This document shows, in pieces, positions 1 through 10,210 of a stretch of 64,000 nucleotides of DNA. A model generated the notes under the pieces. That model had not been told where the DNA came from. It searched no databases and worked only from the letters and a program-made list of their open reading frames with translations. This DNA comes from Myxococcus stipitatus (lineage in GTDB: Bacteria; Myxococcota; Myxococcia; Myxococcales; Myxococcaceae). A program made the translations under genes and the position numbers. The stretch lies in the NCBI RefSeq assembly GCF_038561935.1, contig NZ_CP102770.1, positions 2,232,001 to 2,296,000 on the forward strand, written 5' to 3'. Position 1 is the stretch's first letter. The number at the start of each line of letters is the position of its first letter.

Positions 1-3000
1 GTCCAGGGCCGTGACGTTGAGCGGGCCCCGGAACTCGATGGCCTCGGGGATGACATAGGCGCGCAGCCCGGGGAGCCACTGGTGGAGGAACCAGAGTCGC
101 TCCTGCGCGAACGTGGGCTGGAGTGGCGCGTCGGGCGGCTGGCGCGAAGGCGAGGAGAGCGCGGGGAGCTGGGCGAATCGCTGCGACTCGATGAGCTGCG
201 CGAGCGAGGCGATGGAGGGCGCGGAGAAGAAGGAGGAGAGGGAGAGGTCGACATTGAAGGCGTGGCGGATGCGGGAGACGAGGCGCGTGGCCGCGAGGGA
301 GTGACCTCCGAGGGAGAAGAAGTCGGCGTCGCGAGAGAGGGAGTCCAGGCCGAGGACCTGGCTGAAGAGCAGGGCGAGCAGCTCCTCGGTGTGGCCGACA
401 GGGGGCGAGAAGGAGCTCGCCGGGGAAGAGGGGAGCGGGAGGGCGGAGAGGGCGTTGCGGTCGACCTTGCCGGACGAGGAGAGGGGCAGCGCTTCGATGA
501 GGCCGAAGTGCGAGGGGAGCATCGCCGCCGGGAGGTGGCGGGCGAGGGCCGTGCGAAGCGCGGCCAGGTCGACGGGCAGCGCGTCGGGGACGACGAAGGC
601 GACGAGCTCCGTGTGCGGCGGCGCGAGGCGCGGGATGACGGCGCACTGGCGAACGCCGGGGAGGAGGCGCAGCGCGGCCTCGACTTCGGCGAGCTCGACG
701 CGAACGCCGCGGACCTTGAGCTGGAGGTCGGAGCGGCCGATGAAGCCGAGGGTGCCGTCAGGGAGCCATCGTGCGAGGTCTCCCGTGCGGTAGAGGCGCG
801 CGCCGGGAGTGGAGGAGAAGGGGTTGGGGAGGAAGCGCTCCGCGGTGAGGTGCGGGCTCGCGCGGTAGGCGCGCGCGAGGTTGGGGCCGGCGATGAAGAC
901 CTCGCCCGGGACGCCGATGGGGACGGGCTGGAGCGAGCCGTCGAGCACGTAGAGCTGGCAGTGCCCCAAGGGGCTGCCGAGGCTGACGGGCCGCTCCGAC
1001 GCGTCCGCGGTGACGCAGAGGGTGGTCTCGATGGGCCCGTAGGTGTTGATGAGCCGCGTGTCGGTGAAGGCGAGCTGACGCACGAGTGCGTCGGGCAACA
1101 CCTCGCCACCGGAGATGAGTACGCGCAGGCGACGCAGGGCCTCGGGGGCGCCGGGCTCCTCGAACGCGGCGGCGAGCCCCGAGGGCGTGAGGGACACGTG
1201 GGTGATGCCGTGCTGGAGGATGTCGCGCCCCAGGTTGAGGGGGCCGACGGGCCGCATCACCACGCGAGCACCACGGGTGAGGCTGTAGAGCAGCTCCTCG
1301 AAGTGGATGTCGAAGGAGAGGCTGCTGGAGGCGGCCCATGTCGCGCCGGGCGAGGTGTCGTAGAGCGCGTCGAGCGCGGCGAAGCAGTGGAAGAGGTTGC
1401 GCTGCGTCAGCTCCACGCCCTTGGGCTCACCGGTGGAGCCGGAGGTGTAGAGGACGTAGGCGAGGTGGTCCAACCGCGCGGGAACAGGAGGTGCGAGGGG
1501 CGCGTCGCTCCGGGCGGCGTCCTCGGGCTGGACGAGGGGGATGTCGAGCGGAGCGCCGTCGAACATCGACGGGCGCGAGACGAGGAGGCGCGCGTCCGAC
1601 TTGCGGAGGAGTGAGGCGCGGCGCGCGGAGGGGTGCGCGGGCTCGAGCGGCAGACAGGTGGAGCCGCTCAGGTGGATGGCGAGCAGGGAGACGACGCAGT
1701 CGGCGGAGCGCTCCAGGCACAGGCCCACGACGCGCTCGGGCCCGGCGCCGAGCGCCGTCAGATGGGCGGCGAGGCGCGAGGCTTGGGCGAAGAGTCGAGC
1801 GAAGGTGAAGGCGCCTTCGGGAGCGACGAGTGCGATGGCGTCGGGCGTGCGCCCGGCGGAGGCGAGGAGGAGCGAGGCCAGGGTGGCTTCGCCGTCGAGT
1901 GTCCATGGTGCCGCACTGAAGCCGCGCACCATCTGCTGGTGCTCCTCGGCGCCCAGGAGGGACAGTGCGCCCACGGGCAGGGCTGGTGTCTCCAGTGCGT
2001 GCTCCAGCAGGCGCACGTAATGCGACAGCATCCGCTCCGCGCTCGACGCGGTGAAGAGCTGGGTGTCGTACTGGAGATACAGCTCGAACCCCGACGCGGT
2101 CTCGCTGACGGAGAGGCTCAGGTCGAACTGGCTGGTGCCGTTGTCGACGAAGAGATGCCGAGGGGTGAGCCCTTCGGCGACCTGCCCATCCCACGCGCGG
2201 TTCATCCGGTTCAGGTCGAACAGGACCTGGAACAGCGGCGTCTGGTGGAGGGTGCGCTCCACCTGGAGCGCCTCGACGACGCGCTCGAAGGGGGCGGCCT
2301 GATGGGAGAAGGCGTCGAGCGCCGTGGCGCGCACCTGGGACAGCAAGCCCGCGAAGGACGTGCTTGCGCTCACGCGCGTGCGGAGGACGACGGTGTTGAT
2401 GAAGAGTCCGACGACGTCATCGACGGCGGGGTGCGCGCGGCCCGAGACGGGGACACCCACGCACAGCTCGTCCTGCGCGGAGTAGCGGTGCAGCAGCGCG
2501 GCGAAGGCGGCATACAGCGCCATGAACGGCGTGACGTGGTGCTCCCGGCACAGCTCGGCCAGGGCGCGTGTCATCACGGGGCTGAGCGTGTGAGGTCTGG
2601 CGAAGGCGCCCTCGTCTCCCCGCACCGCCGGGCGCGGCTTGTCGAGAGGCAGCGACAGGGACGTGGGGGCCCCAGCGAGCTGCTGCTTCCAGTAGTCGAG
2701 GTGGAGGTCCTCCTGGGCGCGCACGGCGGGGGAGCGCAGCCACACGGCCGCGTCCGCCTGGGTGAGTGTGACGGCGGGGAGCGCGGGCTCGCGGTGCTGG
2801 CGCAGGGCGGCGTAGGCCTGGGCCAGCTCGCGCAAGAGAATCTCCACCGACACCCCGTCGACGAGGATGTGGTGCAGCACGAGCAACAGCACATGGTGCT
2901 CCGCGCCCAAGCGGAACAGGCGGAAGCGGTACAGCGGCCCCTCCGCGAGGGAGAAGGCGCGGCGGGACTCCTCATGCAGGCGGACCTGGAGGCGCGCCAG

Positions 3001-6000
3001 GATGTCTCCCTCCGTCGCGGTGAGGTCCTCGCGTTGCGGCGTGGGGCGGCCGTCGTCGGGAGCGAACCCTCCGCGCCGCGAGGCATGGCCTTCCAGCTGT
3101 AGCCGAGTCGAGGACGCCATGCCCTCGACATCGAGAGAGCCCTGCTGGGCCAGGACGCGCGTCGAAGTGTCTTCCTCCGTCGCGGTGAGGTCCTCACGTT
3201 GCAGTACCTGAGCGGGAAGCGGGCGCAGGTGCGGCACGGGGCGGCCATCGTCGGAGACGAAGATTCCGCGCAGCGAGGCATGGCGCTCCAGCAGCAGCCG
3301 GAGCGAGGCCTCCAGGGCCTCGACATCGAGGGGGCCCTTCAGCTCCAGCGCTTCAGGGATGTGGTAGGCGCGCAGCGAGGGTTGGAGCTGGTGGATGAAC
3401 CAGAGGCGCTCCTGCGCGGGCGCCGGGAGGAGCGGCTCATCCGCGCGACGAGGCGTGGGCGCGGGGAGCGGCTCGGCCTGCTCCAGGGATGGGCTCGAGA
3501 GGACGCGGGCGAGGGCTTCGAGGGTGGGGGTGGAGAAGACGGTGGCGAGGGGAAGCTCGACGCCGAAGGACTGGCGGATGCGCGCGACCAGCCGGGTGGC
3601 GCTGAGGGAGTGGCCGCCCAGGGAGAAGAAGTCCGAGCCTCGGTGGACCTGCTCCACCTGGAGGACCTGGCGAAAGAGCAGGGCGAGCAGCTCTTCGGCG
3701 GGGCCTCGGGGAGGCTCCGCGGGCGCCGAGGTGTCGGCTGCGGCCTCGACAGGAATCGCGGCGAGGGCCTTCCGGTCCACCTTGCCGCTGGTGTTCATGG
3801 GCAGCGCGTCGAGCAGGCACAGGCGCGAGGGCACCATGGCCTCTGGCAACACCCTGGCGAGTGCCCTGCGCAGCGCGCGCAAGTCGGGCGATGGATTCTC
3901 CGAGACGAAGAAGGCCACCAGCTCCAGGTCCCGGGCCGACTGCCGTGCGATGACCGCGGCCTGGCGGATGCCATCCAGCCGGAGCAGCGCGGCCTCCACC
4001 TCCTCGAGCTCGACGCGCACGCCGCGGACCTTGAGCTGGAAGTCGGTGCGGCCGAGGAACGACAGGGTGCCATCCTCGTTCCACCGGACGCGGTCACCCG
4101 TGCGGTACAGGCGCGCTCCGGGCACCTCGCTGAAGGCATCCGGGATGAAGCGCTCGGCGGTCAGGTCCGCGCGGGCGCGATAGCCTCGGCCCACGCCCTC
4201 TCCACCCACGAACAGCTCGCCGGGCACACCCACGGGTTGGGGCTGGAGCGCCTCATCGAGGACGTAGAGCCGGCTGCGGTCCAGCGGCTTGCCCAGGCTG
4301 ACGGCGTGCTGCGCATCACAATGCTCGATGGCTACACAGACGCTCGTCTCGGTGGGGCCATAGGCGTTGACGATGCGCGTGTTCGTGAAGGCGAGCTGCC
4401 GCACCAGCGCATCCGTCAGGGCCTCGCCGCCGGTGACCACGACCCGGAGTCGGCGAAGGGCCTCGGGGGCGCCGGGCTCCTCGAAGGCGGCGGCGAGTGA
4501 CGAGGGCGTGATGACGATGTGGGTGATGCCGTGCTGGAGGATGTCGCGCCCGAGATGGAGCGGACCGACGGGGCGGAGCACCACTCGGGCACCGCGCGAG
4601 AGGCTGTAGAGCAGCTCCTCCAGGTGCATGTCGAAGGAGACGCTGCTGGAGGCGGCCCACGTCGAGCCGGGAGCGGTGTCGTAGTGGGCGTCGAACGAGG
4701 CGAAGCAGTGGACGAGGTTGCGGTGGGTGAGCTCGACGCCCTTGGGCTCCCCGGTGGAGCCGGAGGTGTAGAGGACGTAGGCGAGGGAGTCGGGTCGAGG
4801 CGGCTGGGGCGGAGCCCGAGGAGCGTGGGGCCGAGCCTCGTCACCGGGCTGGACGAGGGCGAGGTCGAGTGAGGCGCCATCGAACAGCGCGGGGCGCGAG
4901 ACGAGAAGCCGTGCGCTGGACGCGCGCAGCAGCGAGGTCCTGCGCGCGACGGGATGCGAGGGGTCGAGCGGGAGACAGGCGGAGCCACTGAGCTGGATGG
5001 CGAGCAGCGCGACGATGGAGTCGGCGGAGCGCTCCAGGCACAGGCCCACCACTCGCTCGGGACCGGCGCCGAGCGCGGCGAGGTGAGAGGCGAGCAGGGC
5101 CGCGCGGGCGTGGAGGCCCGAGAAGGTGAGGGTGGTCTCGGGCGTCACCAGCGCGACGGCGTCCGGCGTGCGCGCCACGGAGGACTGGAGCAGGGACGCG
5201 AGCGTGGCCTCTTCATCGAAGGGGCGCTGGGTCGCGTTGAAGTCCCGCAGGACCTGTTGAAGCTCCGCCTGTGAGTGGAGCGAGTGCTGGCGCAGGGGGA
5301 CTTCAGGGGACTGGAGCGCATGGTCCAGGAGCTGGAGGTAGTGGGTGGCGAGGCGCTGGATGCTCGCCTCGTCGAACAGCTCGGTCCGGTAGCGGAAGAA
5401 GAGCTCGTATTCCTCCTCGACCTTGTAGACGGTGAGCTGGAGGTCGAAGGCGCTGGCCTCGGGGCTGACGTGCAGCGTGCGCGGCGCATGTGCGGGGAAT
5501 GCCGACGCGAGCGGATGCTCCATGCGGCTCATGTCGAACATGACCTGGAACAGGGGCGACTCGCCCGGGGCTCGCTCGGGCAGGAGCTTCTCGACGACAC
5601 GCTCGAAGGGCGCGTGCTGGTGGGCGACGGCCTCCAGCGCGGTGGTGCGCACGTGCGTGAGCAGGTCCACGAAGGAGGCCCGCTCCTCCACGCGCGTGCG
5701 CAGGACGACGGTGTTGATGAACAAGCCGACCAGGTCGTCGGCGGCGGGATGCGTGCGGCCGGAGACGGGCGTACCCACGCACAGCTCGTCCTGTCCGGAG
5801 TACCGGTGCAGCACCACCGCGAAGGCGGCGTGGAGCACCATGAAGGGTGTCACCTGGTAGCGCTGGCACACCGCGCGGAGTGACTGCCGGAGCGCGGGCG
5901 ACAGGCGATGCCGAGGCGTGACGGCGCCCCGGTCGCTGACGACGCTGGGGCGGGGCCTGTGGGTGGGAAGCGTCAGCCGGGAGGGCGCGCCCGCGAGCTG

Positions 6001-8559
6001 GCGTGCCCAGTACTCGAGGTCCACGTCCTCGCGCGAGGCGCCCCGCGGCGCGCGTTGCCAGACCACGAAGTCGGAGAACGTGAGCGCGGGCTCGGGCAGG
6101 AGCGCTCGTCGCTGGTCGGCGGGGGCGGCCAGCAGGAGTCCCAGCTCGCGGAAGAGGATGTCCAGCGACATCCCATCCATGACGAGGTGGTGCATCACGA
6201 GCTGGAGGACGTGATGCTCGGGAGCGATGCGGAACAACTGGAAGCGGTAGAGCGGTCCGTGCTCCAGGTCGAAGAGACGGTGAGTCTCCTCTCTCATCCG
6301 GGCCCAGGGCAGCGTCCCAGGTGACTCCTCCACCTGGAGCACGCGCTCCGCGACGGGATGCAGGCGGGGAACCGGCTGTCCCTCATGAGAGACCACGAGC
6401 GTGCGAAGCGCCGCGTGTCGCCGCAGCAGGAGCTGAAGGGAGTCCTCCAGCGCGGCCACGTCCAACGGCCCTCGCAGCTCCACCGCCTCGGAATGATGAT
6501 AGGCGCGCAGCCCCGGCTGGAGCTGATGGATGAACCACATGCGCTCCTGTGACGCGGAGACGCCGCGGGGCGCGTCGTCCGGGAGCCGCGTGGGCTCGGA
6601 GTCGCGCGGCAATGGGGCGTGGGTGCGCTCGGTGATGTCGCGGGCGAGCTCGGCCACGGTCCTCGCGGCGAAGTCCGGCGTGAGCGGCAGGTCCACGGCG
6701 AAGGTCCGCCGGATGCGGGAGATGAGGCGGGTGGCGCTGAGGGAGTGGCCGCCCAGGTCGTGGAAGGCCGCATCCCTGGCCACGTCCTGAATCCCCAGGA
6801 CCTCGCCGACCAGCTGCGTGAGCAGCTCCTCGACGTGTCCGCGCGGCGCCTGCTCGCTGGCGTCCGAGCCCCCTTCCTCCTGGAGCGGCAAGGGCTGGGC
6901 GGCGAGCGCGCGGCGGTCCACCTTGTTGTGGTGGGTCAGCGGCAGGGCGTCCCTGACCACCACCACCGAGGGCACCATGAACTCGGGCAGCCGGTCGCGC
7001 AGCGCCGCGCGGAGCGCGCGCGAGTCGAGCTGCCGACCCGGAGCGGCCACCACGTGCGCCACCAGCTTCTTGTCCGCGTGGGCACCCGCTTGGGCCACCA
7101 CCGCGGCGTCTCGCACGGAGGGCAGGGCGCGCAGCGCGGCTTCCACTTCGGCCAGCTCGATGCGGAACCCGCGAATCTTCACCTGGTGGTCCGCGCGGCC
7201 GACGATGTCCAGCACCCCATCATCGCGCCAGCGAACCAGGTCTCCCGTGCGATACATCCGCGCGCCGGGGACGCCGTGGAAGGGGTCTGGCAGGAAGCGC
7301 TCCGCGGTCAGCGCGGGTTGCTCCATGTAGCCCCGGGCGAGCCCCTCGCCGCCGAGGTACAGCTCCCCCACGACACCGGGAGCGACTGGCTCACCATGCG
7401 CGTCGAGCACGTAGGCGCGCACGTTGCTGATGGGCCGCCCGATGGGCATCGACTGCGCGGCCTGCTCGGCGTGCGTCGCGGTGAAGGTGGTCGCGAAGAC
7501 GGTGGCCTCGGTGGGGCCATACCCGTTGGTGACGGGCAGCTTCAGCGTGTCGACCACGCGGCGCACGTGCGCGGGGGAGACGGCGTCGCCGCCGGACAGC
7601 AGTTGCTTGACGGGCCGCAGGAGCTCCAGGTTCTCCTCCACGACCTGGGAGAACAGGGCCGCGGTCAGCCAGAGGGTGGTCACCCGGGCCTCACGGATGA
7701 CCCGCGCCAGCTCCTCGAGCGAGGGGACACCCGGGGGCATCACCACCAGCCGCCCGCCGGTCAGCAGCGCGCCCCAGATTTCGAGCGTGGAGGCGTCGAA
7801 GGAGATGGGTGTCAACAGCAACTGCGTTTCATCCGGGCCGAAGCGCGCGTAGCTCACGCCCAATTGGTTGCGCAGGACGCCCTGGTGCGTGGTGCCAACA
7901 CCCTTGGGTCTCCCGGTGGAGCCGGAGGTGAAGCCCACATAGGCCAGGGAGTCGGGCCAGGCGCGAGACGGGGGCACGGGCTCGAGCGCCTGCGCGACTT
8001 CGTCCACCATCACGCGGGGCAGCGCTTCCCCGGGCAGCCGTGCGGCGAGCGCGCGCGAGGTGAGGAGCACGCGCGGGCGGGCGTCCTCCATCATGGCGAC
8101 CAGTCGCTCCCGGGGATACGCCACGTCCAGCGGGACATAGGCGCCCCCTGCCTTGACGATGGCGACCACGGCGACGATGAGGTCCAGCGAGCGCTCGACG
8201 GCGAGCCCCACGCGGACATCCGTGTCCACGCCCACCTGCCGCAACCTCGCGGCCAGCGCGTTGGCCCGGGCATCCAGCTCCCGGTAGGTGAGGTGTCGCG
8301 CTCCGAACTCGACGGCGACCTTGTCCGCGAAGCGCGTCACCACCCGCGAGAAGACCTCCGGCAGCGTGGCGTCGCGGGGATAGTCGGACGCCGTGGCGTT
8401 CCACTCCACCAGGACCCGTTGCCGGTCGGACTCGGCCAGTCGCGTGGGTGTCGCGGAGGTGTTCTCGGGTTCCATGGGTCGGACCTGGGCGGGGGCGCCG
8501 GGCTTCGAGTCAAGCGGGAGGGACAGGCCGGAGCCGTGGGGGACGGTGGGCGTTGTCAT
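1..8559 (-). CDS. Non-ribosomal peptide synthetase, A-T-C-A-T-C-A-T-C(partial)
   Basis: Multimodular NRPS, 2853 codons visible; the 3' end lies left of the window. Reading from ATG at 8559, the N-terminus is a C-A linker-like stretch followed directly by an adenylation domain, so this is probably the initiating subunit. Seen: A1 (SGSTGRPKG near residue 212; YGPTEA; TGDL; the usual NGK before VDR reads HNK), T1 (LGGHSLSATR near 603), C1 (HHLVMDG near 793), A2 (SGSTGEPKG near 1267), T2 (near 1651), C2 (HHILVDG near 1898), A3 (near 2373; core A5 is YGPIE), T3 (near 2748) and the start of C3 (AQERLWFLH). Condensation His motifs are intact; no epimerase or thioesterase is visible. My manual alignment gives A1 pocket residues like those of Val-activating domains (weak). 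A2 and A3 match no code I recall, and they are close paralogues of each other at DNA level. C2 carries an internal 165-bp duplication. The gene lies 27 bp downstream of the outer-membrane protein gene and is probably co-transcribed. Confidence 0.95.
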   Translation of the reverse strand, partial: MTTPTVPHGSGLSLPLDSKPGAPAQVRPMEPENTSATPTRLAESDRQRVLVEWNATASDYPRDATLPEVFSRVVTRFADKVAVEFGARHLTYRELDARANALAARLRQVGVDTDVRVGLAVERSLDLIVAVVAIVKAGGAYVPLDVAYPRERLVAMMEDARPRVLLTSRALAARLPGEALPRVMVDEVAQALEPVPPSRAWPDSLAYVGFTSGSTGRPKGVGTTHQGVLRNQLGVSYARFGPDETQLLLTPISFDASTLEIWGALLTGGRLVVMPPGVPSLEELARVIREARVTTLWLTAALFSQVVEENLELLRPVKQLLSGGDAVSPAHVRRVVDTLKLPVTNGYGPTEATVFATTFTATHAEQAAQSMPIGRPISNVRAYVLDAHGEPVAPGVVGELYLGGEGLARGYMEQPALTAERFLPDPFHGVPGARMYRTGDLVRWRDDGVLDIVGRADHQVKIRGFRIELAEVEAALRALPSVRDAAVVAQAGAHADKKLVAHVVAAPGRQLDSRALRAALRDRLPEFMVPSVVVVRDALPLTHHNKVDRRALAAQPLPLQEEGGSDASEQAPRGHVEELLTQLVGEVLGIQDVARDAAFHDLGGHSLSATRLISRIRRTFAVDLPLTPDFAARTVAELARDITERTHAPLPRDSEPTRLPDDAPRGVSASQERMWFIHQLQPGLRAYHHSEAVELRGPLDVAALEDSLQLLLRRHAALRTLVVSHEGQPVPRLHPVAERVLQVEESPGTLPWARMREETHRLFDLEHGPLYRFQLFRIAPEHHVLQLVMHHLVMDGMSLDILFRELGLLLAAPADQRRALLPEPALTFSDFVVWQRAPRGASREDVDLEYWARQLAGAPSRLTLPTHRPRPSVVSDRGAVTPRHRLSPALRQSLRAVCQRYQVTPFMVLHAAFAVVLHRYSGQDELCVGTPVSGRTHPAADDLVGLFINTVVLRTRVEERASFVDLLTHVRTTALEAVAHQHAPFERVVEKLLPERAPGESPLFQVMFDMSRMEHPLASAFPAHAPRTLHVSPEASAFDLQLTVYKVEEEYELFFRYRTELFDEASIQRLATHYLQLLDHALQSPEVPLRQHSLHSQAELQQVLRDFNATQRPFDEEATLASLLQSSVARTPDAVALVTPETTLTFSGLHARAALLASHLAALGAGPERVVGLCLERSADSIVALLAIQLSGSACLPLDPSHPVARRTSLLRASSARLLVSRPALFDGASLDLALVQPGDEARPHAPRAPPQPPRPDSLAYVLYTSGSTGEPKGVELTHRNLVHCFASFDAHYDTAPGSTWAASSSVSFDMHLEELLYSLSRGARVVLRPVGPLHLGRDILQHGITHIVITPSSLAAAFEEPGAPEALRRLRVVVTGGEALTDALVRQLAFTNTRIVNAYGPTETSVCVAIEHCDAQHAVSLGKPLDRSRLYVLDEALQPQPVGVPGELFVGGEGVGRGYRARADLTAERFIPDAFSEVPGARLYRTGDRVRWNEDGTLSFLGRTDFQLKVRGVRVELEEVEAALLRLDGIRQAAVIARQSARDLELVAFFVSENPSPDLRALRRALARVLPEAMVPSRLCLLDALPMNTSGKVDRKALAAIPVEAAADTSAPAEPPRGPAEELLALLFRQVLQVEQVHRGSDFFSLGGHSLSATRLVARIRQSFGVELPLATVFSTPTLEALARVLSSPSLEQAEPLPAPTPRRADEPLLPAPAQERLWFIHQLQPSLRAYHIPEALELKGPLDVEALEASLRLLLERHASLRGIFVSDDGRPVPHLRPLPAQVLQREDLTATEEDTSTRVLAQQGSLDVEGMASSTRLQLEGHASRRGGFAPDDGRPTPQREDLTATEGDILARLQVRLHEESRRAFSLAEGPLYRFRLFRLGAEHHVLLLVLHHILVDGVSVEILLRELAQAYAALRQHREPALPAVTLTQADAAVWLRSPAVRAQEDLHLDYWKQQLAGAPTSLSLPLDKPRPAVRGDEGAFARPHTLSPVMTRALAELCREHHVTPFMALYAAFAALLHRYSAQDELCVGVPVSGRAHPAVDDVVGLFINTVVLRTRVSASTSFAGLLSQVRATALDAFSHQAAPFERVVEALQVERTLHQTPLFQVLFDLNRMNRAWDGQVAEGLTPRHLFVDNGTSQFDLSLSVSETASGFELYLQYDTQLFTASSAERMLSHYVRLLEHALETPALPVGALSLLGAEEHQQMVRGFSAAPWTLDGEATLASLLLASAGRTPDAIALVAPEGAFTFARLFAQASRLAAHLTALGAGPERVVGLCLERSADCVVSLLAIHLSGSTCLPLEPAHPSARRASLLRKSDARLLVSRPSMFDGAPLDIPLVQPEDAARSDAPLAPPVPARLDHLAYVLYTSGSTGEPKGVELTQRNLFHCFAALDALYDTSPGATWAASSSLSFDIHFEELLYSLTRGARVVMRPVGPLNLGRDILQHGITHVSLTPSGLAAAFEEPGAPEALRRLRVLISGGEVLPDALVRQLAFTDTRLINTYGPIETTLCVTADASERPVSLGSPLGHCQLYVLDGSLQPVPIGVPGEVFIAGPNLARAYRASPHLTAERFLPNPFSSTPGARLYRTGDLARWLPDGTLGFIGRSDLQLKVRGVRVELAEVEAALRLLPGVRQCAVIPRLAPPHTELVAFVVPDALPVDLAALRTALARHLPAAMLPSHFGLIEALPLSSSGKVDRNALSALPLPSSPASSFSPPVGHTEELLALLFSQVLGLDSLSRDADFFSLGGHSLAATRLVSRIRHAFNVDLSLSSFFSAPSIASLAQLIESQRFAQLPALSSPSRQPPDAPLQPTFAQERLWFLHQWLPGLRAYVIPEAIEFRGPLNVTALD
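3011..3340 (-). repeat. 165-bp in-frame tandem duplication inside NRPS C2 domain
   Basis: Two diverged direct copies, about 3011-3175 and 3176-3340, offset by exactly 165 bp (55 codons). Shared anchor: TCCGTCGCGGTGAGGTCCTC at 3011 and again at 3176. At protein level both copies carry REDLTATE preceded by a stretch of the type LDVE...RHAS.RG.F..DDGRP. C1 of the same enzyme has only one such unit, so C2 is about 55 residues longer than expected between its C1 and C3 core motifs. The reading frame is kept. Confidence 0.85.
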
Positions 8560-8586
8560 GGAGAGGGGAGAGGACCGCGCGGTGAA

Positions 8587-9996
8587 TCACAGCATCAGGC
8601 GCAGGCTCATGCCGACGCGCAGCAGGTCCAGGTCCGTCGCGGGGAGCTCCGCCACGGTGGGGTCGGGACGGAAGCGGAACTCACCGCCGCGAGGGCCGAA
8701 GGGGGCCTCGACGTACCCGGCGATGTTCACGTTCCTCCGCACGAAGCCGAAGTCCAGGCGTCCCAGGAAGGAGGGGTCGCCCAGGTTGCCGATGGCGGTC
8801 AGCGTCACGGACGGCTCGTAGACGCTGCGCCGGGTGACGGAGAACTGCGCCAGGCCATACGTGCGCCCGAGGAACAGGGGGCGGTAGTCCCCCGTCGACT
8901 GGAGCCAGGTGAGGAGCCGGCGGTTGTCGTCGCCCAGCTGGTTGTAGAAGCCCTCCAGCCGCGCGACGGCGAGGTGGAGGTCGCCCAGGCGGAAGTTCGC
9001 GGACACGCCGCCGCTCACCTGCAGCTGGGGGCCGTCCGGCCGATGCTCGACGAAGCCCTCGGGCGTGTCGCGCCACAAGCGCAGCTCCGAGTCGTGCACG
9101 AGCGCCACTTCGGCGTTGAAGTCCAGGATCCCGATGCCCAGGGAGTAGTCCAAGCCATACCGCGGACGCCGGCGCTCGAGGAACGCGGCGGTGGCGATGA
9201 GCTCGCTGGTCCCCAGCGCAATCTCCGCGCGCACCGCGCCGCCGTAGCGCACGTCGGAGAGCTTGCCATCACCGCCCGGCGCCTCTTCCAGGGCGCCGGT
9301 CCCGAGCACCCACAGGTTCGCGCGCAACGACTCGAAGGGAATGTTCACCTTCACCATGTCCACGCCCTGGCGCGCGTCGAACACCCCCAGGGGGTCCGGG
9401 TTGGGGGTCCTCATGAAGTCGGTGGTGTTCCAGACGCGGGAGCTCCCCCACTTGATGTACTGCCGACCGACCATGACGAAGACCTGGTCGAACAGTCCGA
9501 AGTAGAGCCAGAACCTGTCGAGGCTGACCCTGGGGGTGGAGAGCTCCGGGGAGAGCGGGTCGTAGACGAGCCGTCCCACCGCGTACGCGCGGATGCTGTC
9601 CTGGGGCCGGAAGTCGAGATTCACATCCACGAGCCCCGGGAAGGAGGGCTGCGCCGCCGACGCGTCGTCCGCGGCCCGCCGGGAAACCATGACATCCGCG
9701 CGCTGGAAGTAGAACCCTCGCAGCGTCAGCGAGGCGGGCGGAGAGGTGTCTTCGATGCGAGGGGGCTCCCTCCCTTCCTCGAAGGGATTCGGCGAGAGTG
9801 TTGCCTCACCGCGAGGCGCCTCGGTGTCCCCGGGACCTGTCTCGTCCGTGATGGTCGCGGGACGCAACAGGTCATCCCCTGTCTGGGAATCCGCTGCCTC
9901 GGCGGGAGGCGCGACCTGACTCCATCCCGATGCGACCGCCACGCTGCAATGCAGCAGACATGTGACAAGGAGGACACGGGGACGCAGAACTGGCAT
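8587..9996 (-). CDS. Predicted outer-membrane beta-barrel protein
   Basis: 469 residues. The N-terminus (MPVLRPRVLLVTCLLHCSV...) is a likely Sec signal peptide. A Pro/Glu/Thr-rich stretch follows, to about residue 80. The rest is made of alternating short polar/aromatic strands such as RFWLYFGLFDQVFVMVGRQY, typical of a porin-like barrel, ending in a strand (RVGMSLRLML). I cannot assign a family; DUF1302- or alginate-export-like barrels are possible. It is the first gene of the minus-strand pair with the NRPS (27-bp gap), which suggests export or uptake linked to the NRPS product (inference). It diverges from the peptide/Rieske operon across a 214-bp intergenic region. Confidence 0.75.
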   Translation of the reverse strand: MPVLRPRVLLVTCLLHCSVAVASGWSQVAPPAEAADSQTGDDLLRPATITDETGPGDTEAPRGEATLSPNPFEEGREPPRIEDTSPPASLTLRGFYFQRADVMVSRRAADDASAAQPSFPGLVDVNLDFRPQDSIRAYAVGRLVYDPLSPELSTPRVSLDRFWLYFGLFDQVFVMVGRQYIKWGSSRVWNTTDFMRTPNPDPLGVFDARQGVDMVKVNIPFESLRANLWVLGTGALEEAPGGDGKLSDVRYGGAVRAEIALGTSELIATAAFLERRRPRYGLDYSLGIGILDFNAEVALVHDSELRLWRDTPEGFVEHRPDGPQLQVSGGVSANFRLGDLHLAVARLEGFYNQLGDDNRRLLTWLQSTGDYRPLFLGRTYGLAQFSVTRRSVYEPSVTLTAIGNLGDPSFLGRLDFGFVRRNVNIAGYVEAPFGPRGGEFRFRPDPTVAELPATDLDLLRVGMSLRLML

Positions 9997-10097
9997 GTGG
10001 ATGGCATTCTAGCCATCAGTCGCGCGCGGGAGACATGCATGGCATCCGATTTCGCGGTGCGGCAATTCTTATCGGGGAGAACCCGTATCGCGTGAAG

Positions 10098-10143
10098 ACA
10101 GGTGCCGTCACGGTTTGAAATATGAGGCAAATATACGGCCTGT
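10098..10143. promoter_or_regulatory. Imperfect inverted repeat in divergent intergenic region
   Basis: The 9997-10210 gap separates the divergent outer-membrane gene and the peptide gene. It is locally AT-rich for this genome. Arms ACAG-gt-GCCGT (10098-10108) and ACGGC-CTGT (10135-10143) pair, with a 2-nt bulge in the left arm. A TTGACA hexamer starts at 10147, but I see no matching -10 box. A shared operator for both directions is possible; unproven. Confidence 0.3.
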
Positions 10144-10210
10144 GTATTGACACTCCGGTCGGGTTCCCGGGACCATGCCGCCCCTTGCTCAGCGAAGGTC
10201 TGGAGGCGTC

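Noticed and set aside
6619..10095. 1158-codon plus-strand open frame
   Set aside because: Antisense shadow of the NRPS and the barrel gene; no domain sense, and GC-rich genomes give long empty frames.
10147..10175. TTGACA as a -35 box for the peptide gene
   Set aside because: No matching -10 at a usable distance.
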